This document shows, one piece after another, positions 47,568-60,526 of a stretch of DNA of 64,000 nt (positions are counted from its first letter, which is position 1; the number at the start of each line of letters is the position of its first letter). The stretch spans positions 1 through 64,000 of the forward strand of contig JAVYIG010001812.1 in the NCBI GenBank assembly GCA_035222895.1, read 5' to 3'. The translations under genes were made by a program, and so were the position numbers. Under the pieces are notes generated by a model. It was not told the origin of the DNA, did not search any database, and was given only the letters and a program-made list of their open reading frames with translations. This stretch comes from Strongylocentrotus droebachiensis. Taxonomy: Eukaryota; Echinodermata; Echinoidea; Camarodonta; Strongylocentrotidae.

Positions 47568-48615
47568 ATAACCAGTTTTCAGGAGGTCAACTTATAACAT
47601 AGTGATGCCTGCTTCACTAGATGATTTTTCAGCCTGCAAAAAGATCACTTATCATAGCTTTACGGTTCGTTTACTTATACAATAAATTTGGTAAGTCTAA
47701 ACGAGGGGGTTAGATTGCCATTTTATAAGGCTCTCATATATCTTTTCATGACATGAATCCATTGAAATTGTTGATGTGAAAGTCATGTGATCTACAGTTT
47801 GGTACCAGCGACGGCGAACGTATCAAATATTTACAAACATGGATGCTCTCCAGCTGGTGATATTGAACCAAACGAAAAGTCATCAATCATTTTATAAAAT
47901 GGTTTCTTGACTTCTCGCGAACAAGCAGAAATTTCAAGTGCACAATGCTCTGTAGTAAATTGCAGTTTTGCACATGAGTTCAGAGGCATTGTTTTACGTA
48001 GATAGATATGCATCATCTTTTTGTGGTTTCGGCAAGTTGTGTTTTGGGTAGCTAGAGGAAGATAGGGGCTTATATACTGTATGCCCCACCCTAAATACTA
48101 TCATCCCTCAAAAATTAGAAATAATTGGTTGGAGAATGGAGAGGCAAAAAAAGGTTTGTTTCACAGGTGCCCCACTACTCTCCCAAAAGACCAGTCTACT
48201 CAAATGTTATGCATACTTTTTAAACAAAGGTTGTTCTTGACAGTCTGAGGTTTGCACGACATAGCAACAAACAATGTATGCAGATTGGATTCCAGGTATT
48301 GTGGTTCATTCATTAATAAAAGTTTAATGGAATAGCTTGTCACTGGGCCCCAGGAAAGAAACATCCAGAAATCTGAGTGTGCTAGGAAACTTGTCTCTTC
48401 CAATCTTCGCCGGATTAGTTATGGGTTTGCTATCTTTGTGAATGCATGAAAGGCCCCTTGGAACATTAATATATTCTGTCTCGGTAGCTCATGCTCAAGT
48501 AGGCAGTCTGTTTATAACTCCTTGTGAATGCGATGATAAATCAAACTGTACATTTCGTGACATTTCTCTCCGTTATGATTGATGGCTATGTTAGGAGCAT
48601 ACACCCTGTATGTTT
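47568..48615. other. noncoding, putative intron
   Basis: No feature identified. Confidence 0.35.
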
Positions 48616-48896
48616 GTCTTTCTCTCTGTATACCGGTATCTCTTTTTCTTGCCACTCTTTCTCCCTCCCCCTCCTTCTCCCCACCCTCCTACATGTATCT
48701 CTCTCTCTCTCTCTCTCTCTCTTTGTTCATTTTCTTTTGTTCCTCCTGCTTTCTCTGTTGTTGTTGGTTACTATGGCGTTTTCCATCGTCGTCGGATGAT
48801 ATTCGCCAAATTTGTTTCTCTATCTCTCTTTTTTTCTCACTCTCTGTCTCTCTCACACATTTGTTTTGTTCTTCTCCCTGTCTGCCCCCCCCCCCC

Positions 48897-48938
<42 letters not shown>

Positions 48939-49085
48939 TTCAATTTCTCTTTCTCTGATTCTGTCTCTATATCTCTGTGTCTGTCTCTCGGTGGTCTCTC
49001 TCTCTCTTTCTCTCTCGCTCCTGTTCTTTCTGACTCAACTCTCTTCTTCTCCATCCATCTGTCTCCCTCACCCTCCATATTTTTC
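48616..49085. repeat. CT-rich microsatellite region
   Basis: CT arrays at about 48697-48722 and 48898-48935 within longer degenerate polypyrimidine sequence, and a poly-C run at about 48886. Long Ser-Leu frames across it are artefacts. Confidence 0.9.
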
Positions 49086-49599
49086 TCTCTATCACCAATA
49101 CATCACAAAAACAGGTTTCTAGCCAAAGTAGCTATTTTAAAGAAAGTGCTAAGAAAGCATAAGCTTTGTTTCGAAAACAAGTCCATACATCATTTATCCT
49201 GCCATTTACAGGGTGGCAAAACTTTAGGAACGGTGCCTCGAACATTTCACTTCATCTTAGTCAGTTTGTCAGCAGATTTATCTCTTGATGAAATGACGTC
49301 AAGCTCATTCTTCCTGAATCACTAAAATCTTGTTTTCCTTCAGAAAGCGATGTTAAAATCTGTTGTTGGCATGGAAAACCTAAATTCCTCCTTGCAGACT
49401 CCCACTGTATTCCCCGAAGTAACCTGGTTTTTCGTTAGGAGGGGAAAGGAGATAAAATCCCGGAGTTGGGGAGCCTACGTATTGCATGCACGTAAGCGTT
49501 GTTTATCTTGTGTCTTGATTGGATATTGGCTCTCCAATAAAACGTTGATGGCATTAATAATGCAGATAATGCATCCTGCTTGAGTCTTTAGCTCAGCAT

Positions 49600-49664
49600 C
49601 CCAATCTCTCTCTCTTTCTCCTTCTCCTTCTCCTTCTCTTTCTTTCTCTTTCTCTTCCTCTTTC

Positions 49665-49695
<31 letters not shown>

Positions 49696-49978
49696 CTTTC
49701 TCTTTCTTTCTTCTCTCCCCCTCTCTCTCTCTCTCTGTTTCACTCTCTCTCTCTCTCTCTCTGTTTCTCTCCCTGTCTATCTCTGCTCTTCTCTCCTCTC
49801 TATATATATCTGCCCCCTTCCTTCCCCACCCCCTCCTATCTCTCTCTGTCATTGCTCTCCCCCCCCCCCCTCTCTCTTTCACTCTCTCCCTCTCTCCATT
49901 TCGTTCCCTACCTTGCCCCTTTGCTGTTTCCAAACAGCCCCAATACAAGATGTGTCCCCTTACCCCCCCCCCCCCCCA
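49600..49978. repeat. CT/CTTT polypyrimidine region
   Basis: CT, CTTT and TTTCTC units over about 330 bp, with poly-C runs near 49860 and 49965. Confidence 0.92.
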
Positions 49979-50935
49979 AAAAAAAGGACTATCAGCATTG
50001 ACATCCCTTCTTATTTCACAGTAGTCTTTATAAAATAAAGAATATATGATTTATATGATTTAACACATAGGTAATGCTTTAATATTCCGCCCCCTCCCCT
50101 TGTTTCTTTGTTGTTTTTTTTTTTGTTTTGTTTCTGAGATCCAAATAGTGGTGAATCTGTGTGAAATGATTGAAGTCAATACCTTGCTAAGTTATAGCTC
50201 CCTGCAGTCTAATTTATCTCATTAAAATGGATGAGAAGCTGAATATATTATTGCATTTTACATTGAAAAACATTCTCTCACAATATGATTTGGATTATTA
50301 AAGAATTATTATACAGGTACAGAGAAGGCACTTGATGTTCAAACCTGCACCAATTTAAGTGCCCTTAGATTGTTCCTCAAGTATCAATAAATCCATGCTA
50401 AAGTGAGGGTAGCACTTAGCTGTCACCGCAGACTTTGGGTCTCAATAACAACAAATTCAAATACTTGAATGCATTTACTCGACTGCCTTTTATCTAATTT
50501 CCATCATAAAACTCCCATCATAAAACTAGATAGGTTATAGCTTTGAGCTTGGTTGTACTGTAGACAGGAATGTAGTTTATGTGATTTTAAATTTTCTAAA
50601 ATATAAAAGGCCTAAAGGCTTTTTAAGAACCACGTTTGCTTTGAAATTATGCACATAACTTCTCCTTTCATGATTGCTTGCATTGTAGTACTAGTCATAC
50701 TTGCACAGTATACAAAAGGAACATGTTAATGTATGTTTGCTGCTTGCACCGTGAGACTACATCTTTTACTGGATTTTATCTCAAATAAACACCTTTGCAT
50801 TTAACCAAGAAGTTACCTTCTTGATTTAACCCATCACTGATTACATGTACATGGACATAGAATTCTTGGATTCAAACTTATTGTGATTCATGAAAATGTA
50901 ACAGTATTTAACTATATAAAAAAACAAACATATAT
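49979..50935. other. noncoding, putative intron
   Basis: AT-rich; no supported feature. Confidence 0.35.
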
Positions 50936-51215
50936 GATCATATACATGTATGAAGCATGTATGTTCATATAATGTATAAAACATATATGATATGAACATA
51001 TATAAAACATATAGGATCATATATAAAGCATAAACATGTGAACATAAATTATATATAAAACATATATGAACATAATAGCATATGATATGTTCACATATGA
51101 AACATAATATATGAACATATAAAACATATATGAACATATAAAACATATATGAACATATAAAACATATATGAACATATAAAACATATATGAACATATAAAA
51201 CATATGTGTTCATAT
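50936..51215. repeat. 19-bp minisatellite ATGAACATATAAAACATAT
   Basis: Five exact units at 51111-51205, with degenerate copies extending left to about 50936. The minus-strand Tyr/Ile/Phe/Met-rich frames are translations of the array. Confidence 0.92.
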
Positions 51216-52030
51216 ACTAGTATATCAATTATTTCCACCTTACTCTCCTCATGCCCCAAGCCATCTACAGTAAATACTATAACCATCCAGCCCAAGCAAG
51301 CCCCATATCTTCATACAGCTAACATAACGAGTGCATTCAAGCATCACTTATGAATCGTCTTTCATGCAAAGATATCTATCTTGTGTATGCAGTGTACACA
51401 GCAGGAGCGACAGTAGGGGCCGGATGGCGGGAATGTTTGGGGGAATATTATCTATGACAGTTTCATTTTGTTGTACAACAGGAACTGCAATCGAGAATAT
51501 TAGCTGGCACGCTAATGACTATTGTTATTCGTATAATGCAACTTGTGTATCTGTCTGTTGGTGAGAAATTAGGGATTCAGAGTTTCACATTCTGTTTAGG
51601 CGACTTGAATTTCAAGACATGACTTATCACCTATTTGTATGGCATAACAAAATATCATCTTGCATTCCTATAAGCATTGGAACTTAAAGAGTTGTATTGT
51701 AACAAATCTGAATCTAATACAAAACATGCACCATTACATCATAATAACATTGCTTGAACAGAGGATTCATATTTTTTAAAACTGTTCTAATTAACTCCAC
51801 ATTATGGTTTGGTCTTTAATTTATACCTTTCATCACCTCATCTACTCATATATACATGTACATACAATGTACATGAACATGCCTGTGGCTTACGTAGTAA
51901 ATAATCAACACATGTAGGCCTTCATGTATACATACACATCACATGGTATGCCGGCATTTAAGAGGCGATCAAGAGCATGTGTTTTGGCAGTACATCAACT
52001 CGGATGGTGCTGGGACGATCGAGACTGCAA

Positions 52031-52408
52031 AGGCGTGTTTCCATCAGCTCGAGATTGCCAAATATCCCGCTATTTTCAGACTCGGGATTATCCCAAAGTT
52101 ACAAATCGCGTCTTCATCAGCTCGAGATTCGACCTCGAAACTTGAAACTCGACCTTGAGAAATTAGCTCGAGATATTTTGCTCAGCGTTCACGCATAGTG
52201 CGAGTCTTCGGGCTGGTGAAAACGCACCGGACAAACAGCAGGATATTATGCAAACTATCCTAAGATATCTTGGGATGATTATCCCGACCAAATATCCCGC
52301 TAATTGCAACTTCAGGCTGATGAAGACGCAAACTAAATGGATAATTTGCGATCAGTATAATTGAAATAGCGGGATATTTGGCAATCTCGAGCTGATGAGG
52401 ACAGGCAT
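52031..52408. mobile_element. multi-hairpin foldback family D, copy 3
   Basis: CATCAGCTCGAGATTGCC at the left pairs with GGCAATCTCGAGCTGATG at the right. A second CTTCATCAGCTCGAGATTCG lies inside, with internal GCGAGTCTTCGGGCTGGTGA and CAAATATCCCGCTAATTGC blocks. Confidence 0.88.
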
Positions 52409-52488
52409 CACGAGATCTTCTGGCGTTGTCATCGCTAGGATGACATCATCACCCTCCGTCTAGCTGATCGATAGGTCAGATGAATAAA

Positions 52489-53019
52489 ATGCAGTAGAGA
52501 TCCGCTACATCCAAGCTTGGGTTTCTATTACATTCGCTGGGTACATATAATTAAGTGCATCTTTGCATACTACAGTACAGGGTGTACAAGAATAAATTTC
52601 GACATTTCTACAATTTCTAAATCGACTTTATCTATGTACGTATCTATGTACATGTATTTGGATCAAGAGTTAAAACTGAAAATGATTTTTAAGAGATGCA
52701 ATAGAGATCGCTACATCCTAGCTTGGGTTTCTATTACATTCGCTGGGTACATAATTAAGTACATCTTTGCATACTGCAGTACAGGGTGTACAAGAATAAA
52801 TTTCTACATTTTTAAAATTTCTAAATCGACTTTATCTATGTACGTATCTATGTACATGTATTTGGATCAAGAGTTAAAACTGAAGATGATTTTTAAGAGA
52901 TGCAATAGAGATCTACTACATCCAAGCTTGGGTTTCTATTACATTTGCTGGGTACTTACATAATTAAGTGCATCTTTGCATACTATACAGGGTGTACAAG
53001 AACAAATTTCTACATTTAG
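52489..53019. repeat. tandem repeat, 2.6 copies of about 205 bp
   Basis: Units start at 52489, 52696 and 52900 with ATGCA(G/A)TAGAGATC. Shared words are AAGCTTGGGTTTCTATTACA, CAGGGTGTACAAGAA and GATCAAGAGTTAAAACTGAA. A fragment (AGATTAAGAGTTAAAACTGAAGATGA) recurs near 53570. The 148-codon frame across it is a by-product. Confidence 0.92.
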
Positions 53020-54860
53020 GGTGACCTGCTATTGTTTTTGGTACCATAGTAAAAGCAGTTTTGTGTGATTTTAATAATATTTACTTCCTGATTTAGTCAT
53101 TCTTGTTCATGGCTTAAAGGGTGAATTAATATTGAAAAAGAAAGATGGTTTTAACTTCTACACAATGTAGGTATATTTACATATGAACAGTTAAGAAATA
53201 AATTTCCATACCCTCACCTAGTTTTGTAATTTTAAAGTATGGGAAAAATTGACGTGTCCCGATTTATGCATCTTGAGAGTGTGACATATTTAAAAGGAAA
53301 AAACAAAGATAAAGTCAGGAAGAGGTTATATATTTGTAGAAAAAGAAGACCTTTGGACATCCTTTGAGGCTTTGACATTATCACCTTAAACTTCCTGTAT
53401 GGAATAGGTCACATGACAGTACATATATACGGAAGAGGTCATGTGACACATAGAAAATGATAAACTGAGGCCGTGAGAAGGACAACTCAATTGTTTGGTG
53501 TCTATTTAAGAAAACGTCATGACAAATTTCAAATTTGTTTTATAAATTGATTTCATGTACATGTATTTAGATTAAGAGTTAAAACTGAAGATGAATATAA
53601 AAGTCATGTACAAGTTCATTTATATAGGGATATGATTTTTTCTTCCTACATGTATGGTAATTTAAGGCTTTTATAGATGCATGTCACATTTCAAATATAA
53701 TTTTGAGCATTGGACAAGAAATCTTTTGTTCCAAATTCTCAATCAAGTAATGAACATTTTTGAAAAATATTGATCAATGGCATTAATAGATAGTGCCTTT
53801 TAATAGACCTTCACCTTTCCATGTTACATTTCATGTACTGTACATGTATGCATGTACATTCATTGTTTGTAGCTCATGAACACATGAATGCCAACACTGC
53901 AGACATAATGGATACTGAATGGGGTACCATGAAGGTGTATATTTATATACATATATTGCATTCATGTAGTTGCCATTACTCGACAAAGGCCTGAAGTAAA
54001 AATCAGTACATTTTGTATCTCCAATGGTTGTTTCATTTTTTCTTCTTCACTTGTCTTTTTGCGTCAACAGCTGCAGAGCTTTATTTATTCTTACTTCTAT
54101 AAGTACATGTAGGTCTATATTATGACTAACTAAATTATGATGCATCTTGTAACATTTTAAATAACTTAATTACTACATGTACATGTATATGTAGTTACTA
54201 ATATGTTGTAATCTTAAACATTTTCACATCATGTAGCATCGACGATATAAAGGGTGTTTCGGCTTCCTTAATTATTTGCCCTTGTACATGTATATTTGGC
54301 AAAATGACAAAGGATATTTTATTTTGAGTGTATTTGCTGACTTTCTTGCACTTGCAGCATGTGTTTTCATTAAAATAAACCTATGTTTTGGATTATAATA
54401 GACAGCCTTCAGTCAGTGTTTTTATATCTGTTAAGTATTTTGGGACATTGAATCTTGAATATTTCTCATTAATCCATATCTCACATCATTTTAGTCACTT
54501 TGCGAGAGGAGGTTGCTTGGTTAATTAATTTTGTGTCTTAAGATCAGACCTGTTTAATTACGGTAGTGAGAAAGTGATATCGCACTGCCATGTTTTTTTA
54601 ATCATTACATGTAATCACTTCTCCAGATATCAGGCTTAGTGCATGTAAAACATATCCCCTTATGTACATGATATTGATTATTGAACCAAATCTCTTTTTA
54701 ACGTGGCACAAAAATAGATTTTCTTGGGGTGCCTCAAATAAGATCCGGCTGCTTCAACAGTAGCATGAGAAGGCCGTGCCATAGTAACTGCTAATTAACA
54801 CTTTCCTCTAACAAGCTCTCTGCTGATACATGTATGTACTGTATGCAATCTCTTCTTAAG
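53020..54860. other. noncoding, putative intron
   Basis: CpG-poor, with frequent TACATGTA motifs. No exon recognised. Confidence 0.35.
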
Positions 54861-54862
54861 GA

Positions 54863-55234
54863 GCCTCATTGGGTATGTCTTCATCAGCTCGAGATTGCCA
54901 AATAGCCAACTATTTCTGATTTAGGAAATAGGCCCGAAGTTACACATCTCGTCTTCATCAGCTCAAGATTCGAGCTCGAGATATTTTGCTAAGCATTCGC
55001 GCATAGTGCAAGTCTTCGGGCTGGTGAAGACGCACCGTTCAAACAGCGGGATATTTTGCAAACTAGCCCAAGATATCTTGGGATGATTATTTTGACCAAA
55101 TATCCCGACCAAATATCCTGCTTATTGCAACTGTGGGCTGATGAAGGTGGAAATTAGCTGGATAATTTGCGATCGGGATTGTTAAAATAGCGGGTTATTT
55201 GGCAATCTCGAGCTGGTGAAAACAAGCCTCATTG
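54863..55234. mobile_element. multi-hairpin foldback family D, copy 4, with 9-bp flanking repeat
   Basis: TCTTCATCAGCTCGAGATTG and CAATCTCGAGCTGGTGAAAA form the outer pair. GCCTCATTG flanks both ends (54863-54871 and 55226-55234), a probable target duplication of 8-9 bp. Internal order matches copy 3. Confidence 0.88.
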
Positions 55235-55410
55235 TCTTCCTCGTTTATCTCACCCATCATTGTGCATTAATCTCATCTTTCACATCCCTTTGTCGTCACA
55301 GCAATCATTACTGCTTCACAGGAAGCGGGGTAAACAAAATTTTAATTTTGACGACGCAGTGAGGGAATGATTAACGGTCTTGCAATGCCGTGCTGCGCCG
55401 CAGTTCGAAA

Positions 55411-55568
55411 CAGGGAAAAATTAATATTTATTTTTCAGGGGCTACTTTTCAAGCTTGCCTGCATAAAAATAACACTTTAAAATTTATTTTGCATTGAACT
55501 CGATGAAAATTTACGGGCGCTCTTTTCTGATTTTCGGGGGCAAATTCGCCCTGAGCCCCCGTGTATTT
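55411..55568 (-). repeat. dispersed repeat, inverted partner of 35674-35850
   Basis: TTCAGGGGCTACTTTTCAAGC, TTTTGCATTGAACTC and CGCCCTGAGCCCCCGTG are the inverse of the sequence at 35674-35850. Confidence 0.75.
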
Positions 55569-57499
55569 ATTTCACTGGTTCGAAAGGGAAATCAACACAG
55601 ATGTATATGAACATGCAGGAACGGTGATAAGGCATTTTGTTAATGCCAACTTACTTTTAATAGGGTGGGACTGTGAAAAGTATTTGCATTTGTCAACACT
55701 GCTTGGCAAATTGACAATATTCCTATTGCATTAATTTTGGAGATTAAAATTGGATTTAGAGGCTGGAACATGTCAACACCGCAACATTTGGACCTTCAAT
55801 AAATCATTTACATGTACAGATTATTGGCCTATTTTCTATTTTGAAAATCTGGAAACTTGACTGGCATTTGATTGAAACTTTTATGCAACACCGCCCACTT
55901 TTCATATGCTCAATGTACATGTATTTGTATTTGTAGTCCCATCAACCCACTTATTTCACTAATATGTCAGAAATAAATAAATGAAATGGCTGAAGCATAG
56001 TATACCCCTTTGACTCTTAGAAAAGCCTCTTTGAATAAATTATGAAACTGATATGTCCACTTGAAAATATTGAATATACTGGGGGCTCTTTTAGCATTTT
56101 AAATAAGAACTATTGTACTATACAAAGAAAATTATGTCTTAAAGACTACATGTACATAGGATTTTTTCCCTTCAGTATCTCTTTGAGTAAGTCCACTCTT
56201 AATAAGGTCCTGTATGCAGTGTATTTTGGATTCTGCTGGCAGCTTGCTACCTCTAATGAAACCCCATTTCCCAAAGCTACTTTTGGGCCAACATGAACCT
56301 CTTGGGCGTAACCATTATTTATCCATGACTTTTCCTTCCATGACGGTTGGTCAGTTGGGCGGGGGACACACGACCTGTCACTTCATAGTGGGTGGGGTCA
56401 TTTTAAGCGCCAGGGAAGTATTAGATGCTGAGGTCAGTTCATGATTTAATTCTAGAGATTACCCGGCTAATGAAGATGAATTTAACTTTTGTTTTGAGCT
56501 GATTGTTCGTCACTTAAATGTGATTACGGTATAGCATATGATTCAACCTACATGTACATCTACAATGTAGTTGTTTTCAGGATTGTATCAACTCTAATTA
56601 TTGTTATCTCAAACATGAACCTACATGTACTAATGACGTAATAATACCTCTTATTCTTCTTGCCCAGGGTTCTTGCAGGGTTGGGAGGGGGTGATCGAGG
56701 GTGATTCCATAAGTGAAATAAGGCTAAGGTTTAGAATAGATGTCATCTCTTAATTTTGTAGTTCTGAATTTTGATGCATCATGTTACAAAATTGTATACA
56801 AACTTTACAAAGTATAATGTAAAGCCAAGGTACATTTCATGGTATCATATTTGGAGGGAATTTTTTTTATTAAATTTTGATGATAATTTTTTTTGGCACA
56901 CAGTGAAAATATAGGTTCAAATTGACTAGAGATGGCATTACTTCCTCTTTGAAAGAAAGTGAAAAAATATTTAATGAACCTTGAAATATTGATGAATCCA
57001 CTCCCAATTTGGAAGGGGATTTAACAATGCCATCATCAATTGCGGAGTATGCCCTCATACTAAGGGCTCTCTATGAAACGATGAGGCACAAATTGGAATA
57101 TTCATGTGCCTTTCAGCAGCTACTGCATGGATGTACTTGAGTAATGCTTTCATTATTGTTGCCATAGTTACGACTTAGAGCGCATTTTGAATGAATAGTA
57201 ATCAATTCATTCATTTTGAAGGGCCAAATGACAGGTATCTAAAGCTGAGCGTGATGTGTTTGATGAATTTTCCTCTGGGTAGTGCCATCGATATGAAAGC
57301 ATTAAAAAATATTAAGCTTTGCTCATATCCAAAGGAAACGTTTAGAAGTAAGATGAGTCTTTTTAATTATATGATGCACATGTACATACTTGTACCTGTG
57401 TATTGTTTAACATTATTCCTTGAAGAATTTTGCGCTGATTTCTATCAACTATTGACTCTAATGGATATTTCAGTCTTAATTTAGATTTGATACCTGACT
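55569..57499. other. noncoding, putative intron
   Basis: No supported exon. The sequence around 56170-56440 is somewhat less repetitive and has a pyrimidine-rich acceptor-like CCCTTCAG at 56168-56175, but no convincing open exon follows. Confidence 0.3.
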
Positions 57500-58052
57500 T
57501 TAAAGGTACTACAATGTACATGTATGTCCCTTTTGCAGCCAACCTCAAATGCTGTAGAACTTTGCAGGAATTATGAATATGTCATGTATGTCCTATCTGT
57601 GAAATTTAAACCTTAGCAGTGTCCTCATATTAAAATTATGCAAGGAAACCTGTTTACTTGCTAGACTTCACTGTCAGACACTATTGAGTGACTGACTGGC
57701 TTTTTTTCTTCTTTGGTAATAACATACATGAAAAGAGTTGTAAAGGGTACATGAGCATATTTGTCTACATCAATAACCCACTTCTTGTGATGTCCAAGAT
57801 TAAACTGATTGAATCTTTGCGCAGCATAAAACGTATGACCATTCGGTACAATTGTCTGAAAATCAAGACTATTACTTTTGGGCTCTATAGCCCTAAAGTC
57901 GATTTGACAACTAATAGTCGTTATTTTCCCACTTGAAGACATTTTCAAGCCCACCTTTTTTAGGGAAGTTCTAAATTAGTATTATCTTTCAAATGCAGTT
58001 GGAATTCAACTTTTTCATTTTTTGGCCTGCAAATGGGACATAGTACCTTTAA
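57500..58052 (-). mobile_element. TTAA element family C, copy 2, full length
   Basis: TTAA flanks at 57500-57503 and 58049-58052, with terminal inverted repeats AAAGGTACTA and TAGTACCTTT. The minus-strand frame 57661-57954 (97 codons) corresponds over about 75 residues to the frame in the copy at 18638-19135. No transposase domain is recognised. Confidence 0.85.
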
Positions 58053-59269
58053 CCTATAAAGTGAGTGTCTTCCTTTTGTCTCTGATTTGGATTGACATAT
58101 TAGAAAGTGACAGTTTCAACAAAACTGTCCATTCAGAGGGGTTTTGTTAACATGCTCTGCAGTGCGCACTTGATATTAATTGACATCATTTCGAAATCTT
58201 ATAAAAATCAGTAAGATGCAGAGAAAAATAGAAACTCTGTGAACCCTTAGAAAATCCTCTTTAAATGAGGGGGAAAAAGAGATTCAGCTACATGTAATAA
58301 TGCATACATTTTTGAATGAAATACCTGTACATCATATAGTTTGACTAGAAGGTAATTTGTTTACCTTGGTAAGACGATTTATTCCTTTAAGATGGTTTGC
58401 ATTGAGACCTGAAGGGATGGAACATCAATAGTGAGTCACCTCATCGTCTGCTAGAAACGCCACTGGATTGCAAATCCTTTGTTTTTCATTTTGAAAATAA
58501 AGCTTGATTAAAAGCATTCTGTCAATGTGATATTTAGACTCCAGAGAGTTTTAAGGCTTACCCCTTTAAGCTGGTATGCATTGGGACCTGTAAGGATGGG
58601 AAATCAAACAAAAGTGATTCCCCACATCGTCGGTGGCATCTTGGGTATTCCATCTTGATGACTAAACCTCTCCTAGCTTCTCCTCCATCTCTTACTCACC
58701 GAGTTCCTCATCATCATCATCGTTTGAGGGAGATGTCCTCCATGCAAATGTCCATCTGTATCTTACACTTGGGTGTGCTACACACGCAAGCTACGTATAT
58801 TTCAATATATGGTTACACACGTTTCGCTTTGCACATACGTACTATAATACTAAAATACTTAGGGATGGGGCACAACGCAAGTTCCCTTATAGAAAAACAG
58901 AACAGAAATATTATGTATGGATCTCCAAATTGCCCCAGAGTATCCCTCTTATAGTAATTGTCTTTATATAATTGAAAAGTTTTTTACAAATGCATAGAAA
59001 CTTTTGATAATTGAATTATGTTGTCTTAGTCGGTGTTGAGGGGTACAGAGTGTCAGACATGCTGTAGGCCTATGTTGGTGATTGGAAATTTGAAAAGGAT
59101 GTGAAGGGGGATTTTGCAATGAGATCACCTATACACTGCTGTTTGATTGCGCACCTGTTTTTTTTCAAAAATTATGTGATAAGGATACTGACAGAAACAG
59201 AAGCTATACTGTAAACGATATGCTTGGTTCCGGTTTGCGAGTACATGTACGTGCTGGTGAAGTTTTGCT
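58053..59269. other. noncoding, putative intron
   Basis: No feature identified. Two related stretches (about 58380-58450 and 58560-58640, sharing TTTAAG(A/C)TGGT(T/A)TGCATTG) suggest another old duplication. Confidence 0.35.
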
Positions 59270-59410
59270 TGGGAGGTACGATGGCTCGGTGGTAGAGCAG
59301 TTGTCTCATAGCTGGGAGGTCCTGGGTTCAAAACCAAGTTGATGTGATAAAGCCCTTTGGTAAGGCATTGATCCTCATCACCAAGTCCTACTATGGTTAC
59401 TTTACAAGCA
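59270..59410 (+). mobile_element. tRNA-derived SINE, head region
   Basis: TGGCTCGGTGGTAGAGC (A box) and GGGTTCAAAACC (B-box-like) are spaced as in a tRNA at 59282-59336, followed by CTTTGGTAAGGCATTGATCC. The cloverleaf is degraded and a SINE-type body follows, so this is not called as a tRNA gene. Confidence 0.65.
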
Positions 59411-59885
59411 TGCACATGCTTTCTTAGTACGGTAGTTGGTAAAACAAACAAACCAAGAGTAGCAGTTTTGAGATGGCGATGTGATGAGAAGCGAGTCTGA
59501 CAGTGAGAGACTAATGATTTAGGGGCAAGTTAATGAGTATTGGACGGTGATTTGGCCTCCTGAACTTGACAGTGCTAAGTGAATGATGAGTTTGACAGTG
59601 ATGGCCAAAACATGGATGGTAATTATCATAAGTAAAGTGAGAGAAATTCCAGGATTTTCTGGGTAACATGACACTTTTAGCAATTAATGACTTTCCTTTG
59701 TTAATCTCTGCATGCACAGTGAGTAATGAGAGTGACAGTGATGATGATGATAACATGGGTCGTGTTTAGGATAATTAAAAGAGATGAGGAAACCTGGATT
59801 TTGTGGACCCATAATATGGTCCCTTTTCACTGATATGCCTCCTACTCTCATCATGTGTGTATTATCAATCAAACAGAACTACATT

Positions 59886-60083
59886 TTAAAGCCCCACTGC
59901 ACTACTTATTGCTACTTGCGCCCTCTATATAGCAAATACAATGCCTAATCAGTGTCTGTTGGTCCCCAATGATCCCCTTTTTCTTATGTTAATTGAGAGC
60001 TGATTTGATGAGATAACCACGTGTCTGTGACCTTGCAGGGAGGTCTAATCCCCCCTGGCCAAACTAGTGCAGACTGGCTTTAA
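59886..60083 (+). mobile_element. TTAA MITE family A, copy 4
   Basis: TTAAAGCCCCACTGCACTAC at the left and TAGTGCAGACTGGCTTTAA at the right; best-preserved termini of the family. Confidence 0.9.
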
Positions 60084-60526
60084 GTTTGTTTAGTGGATTT
60101 TTATGATCAAGGGGTTATCTTCTTCTGATATGAAAGCACTAAGTGGTCAGTTTGTTTCTTGCATTGATTGGCAATTGACCAATCTGAAAATTGTAGCAGC
60201 AATGGAGATGTGCACAACTGTACATTCTCTATGGTTTACACTCTAATTCTGGCGTTTGCTATCTATAAGTAAACTTGTAAAAGAGTTAGTATACAGCTCA
60301 TGTTTGGTGTCAACAACCCGCTTGCTGGCTTACATGTACATGTACATGTATTGTAAACTGCATGCACTTCAAATGAGCACTGAGGTTTCACGCCATTGTA
60401 TTACATTCACACTTAATAATCCTGCCCAGTGTCATCTTAATAATAATGCCCAGTGTCATCTTAATAATAATGAGGGCTTATAGATACCATTCAACTACTA
60501 ATTACTCTCAGCTACATGTCGTCCTT

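Noticed and set aside
48579-49325. 248-codon plus-strand frame
   Set aside because: Almost all of it is CT-array sequence; no domain or splice context.
50841-51295. Repetitive Tyr/Ile/Phe/Met-rich minus-strand frames resembling a membrane protein
   Set aside because: Encoded by the 19-bp minisatellite; two overlapping frames are both open.
52517-52963. 148-codon plus-strand frame with internal repeat
   Set aside because: Its repeat is the about 205-bp DNA tandem repeat; other units carry indels and no protein feature is seen.
59275-59340. Possible tRNA gene on the plus strand
   Set aside because: The A and B boxes are present but stems are degraded and SINE body sequence follows.
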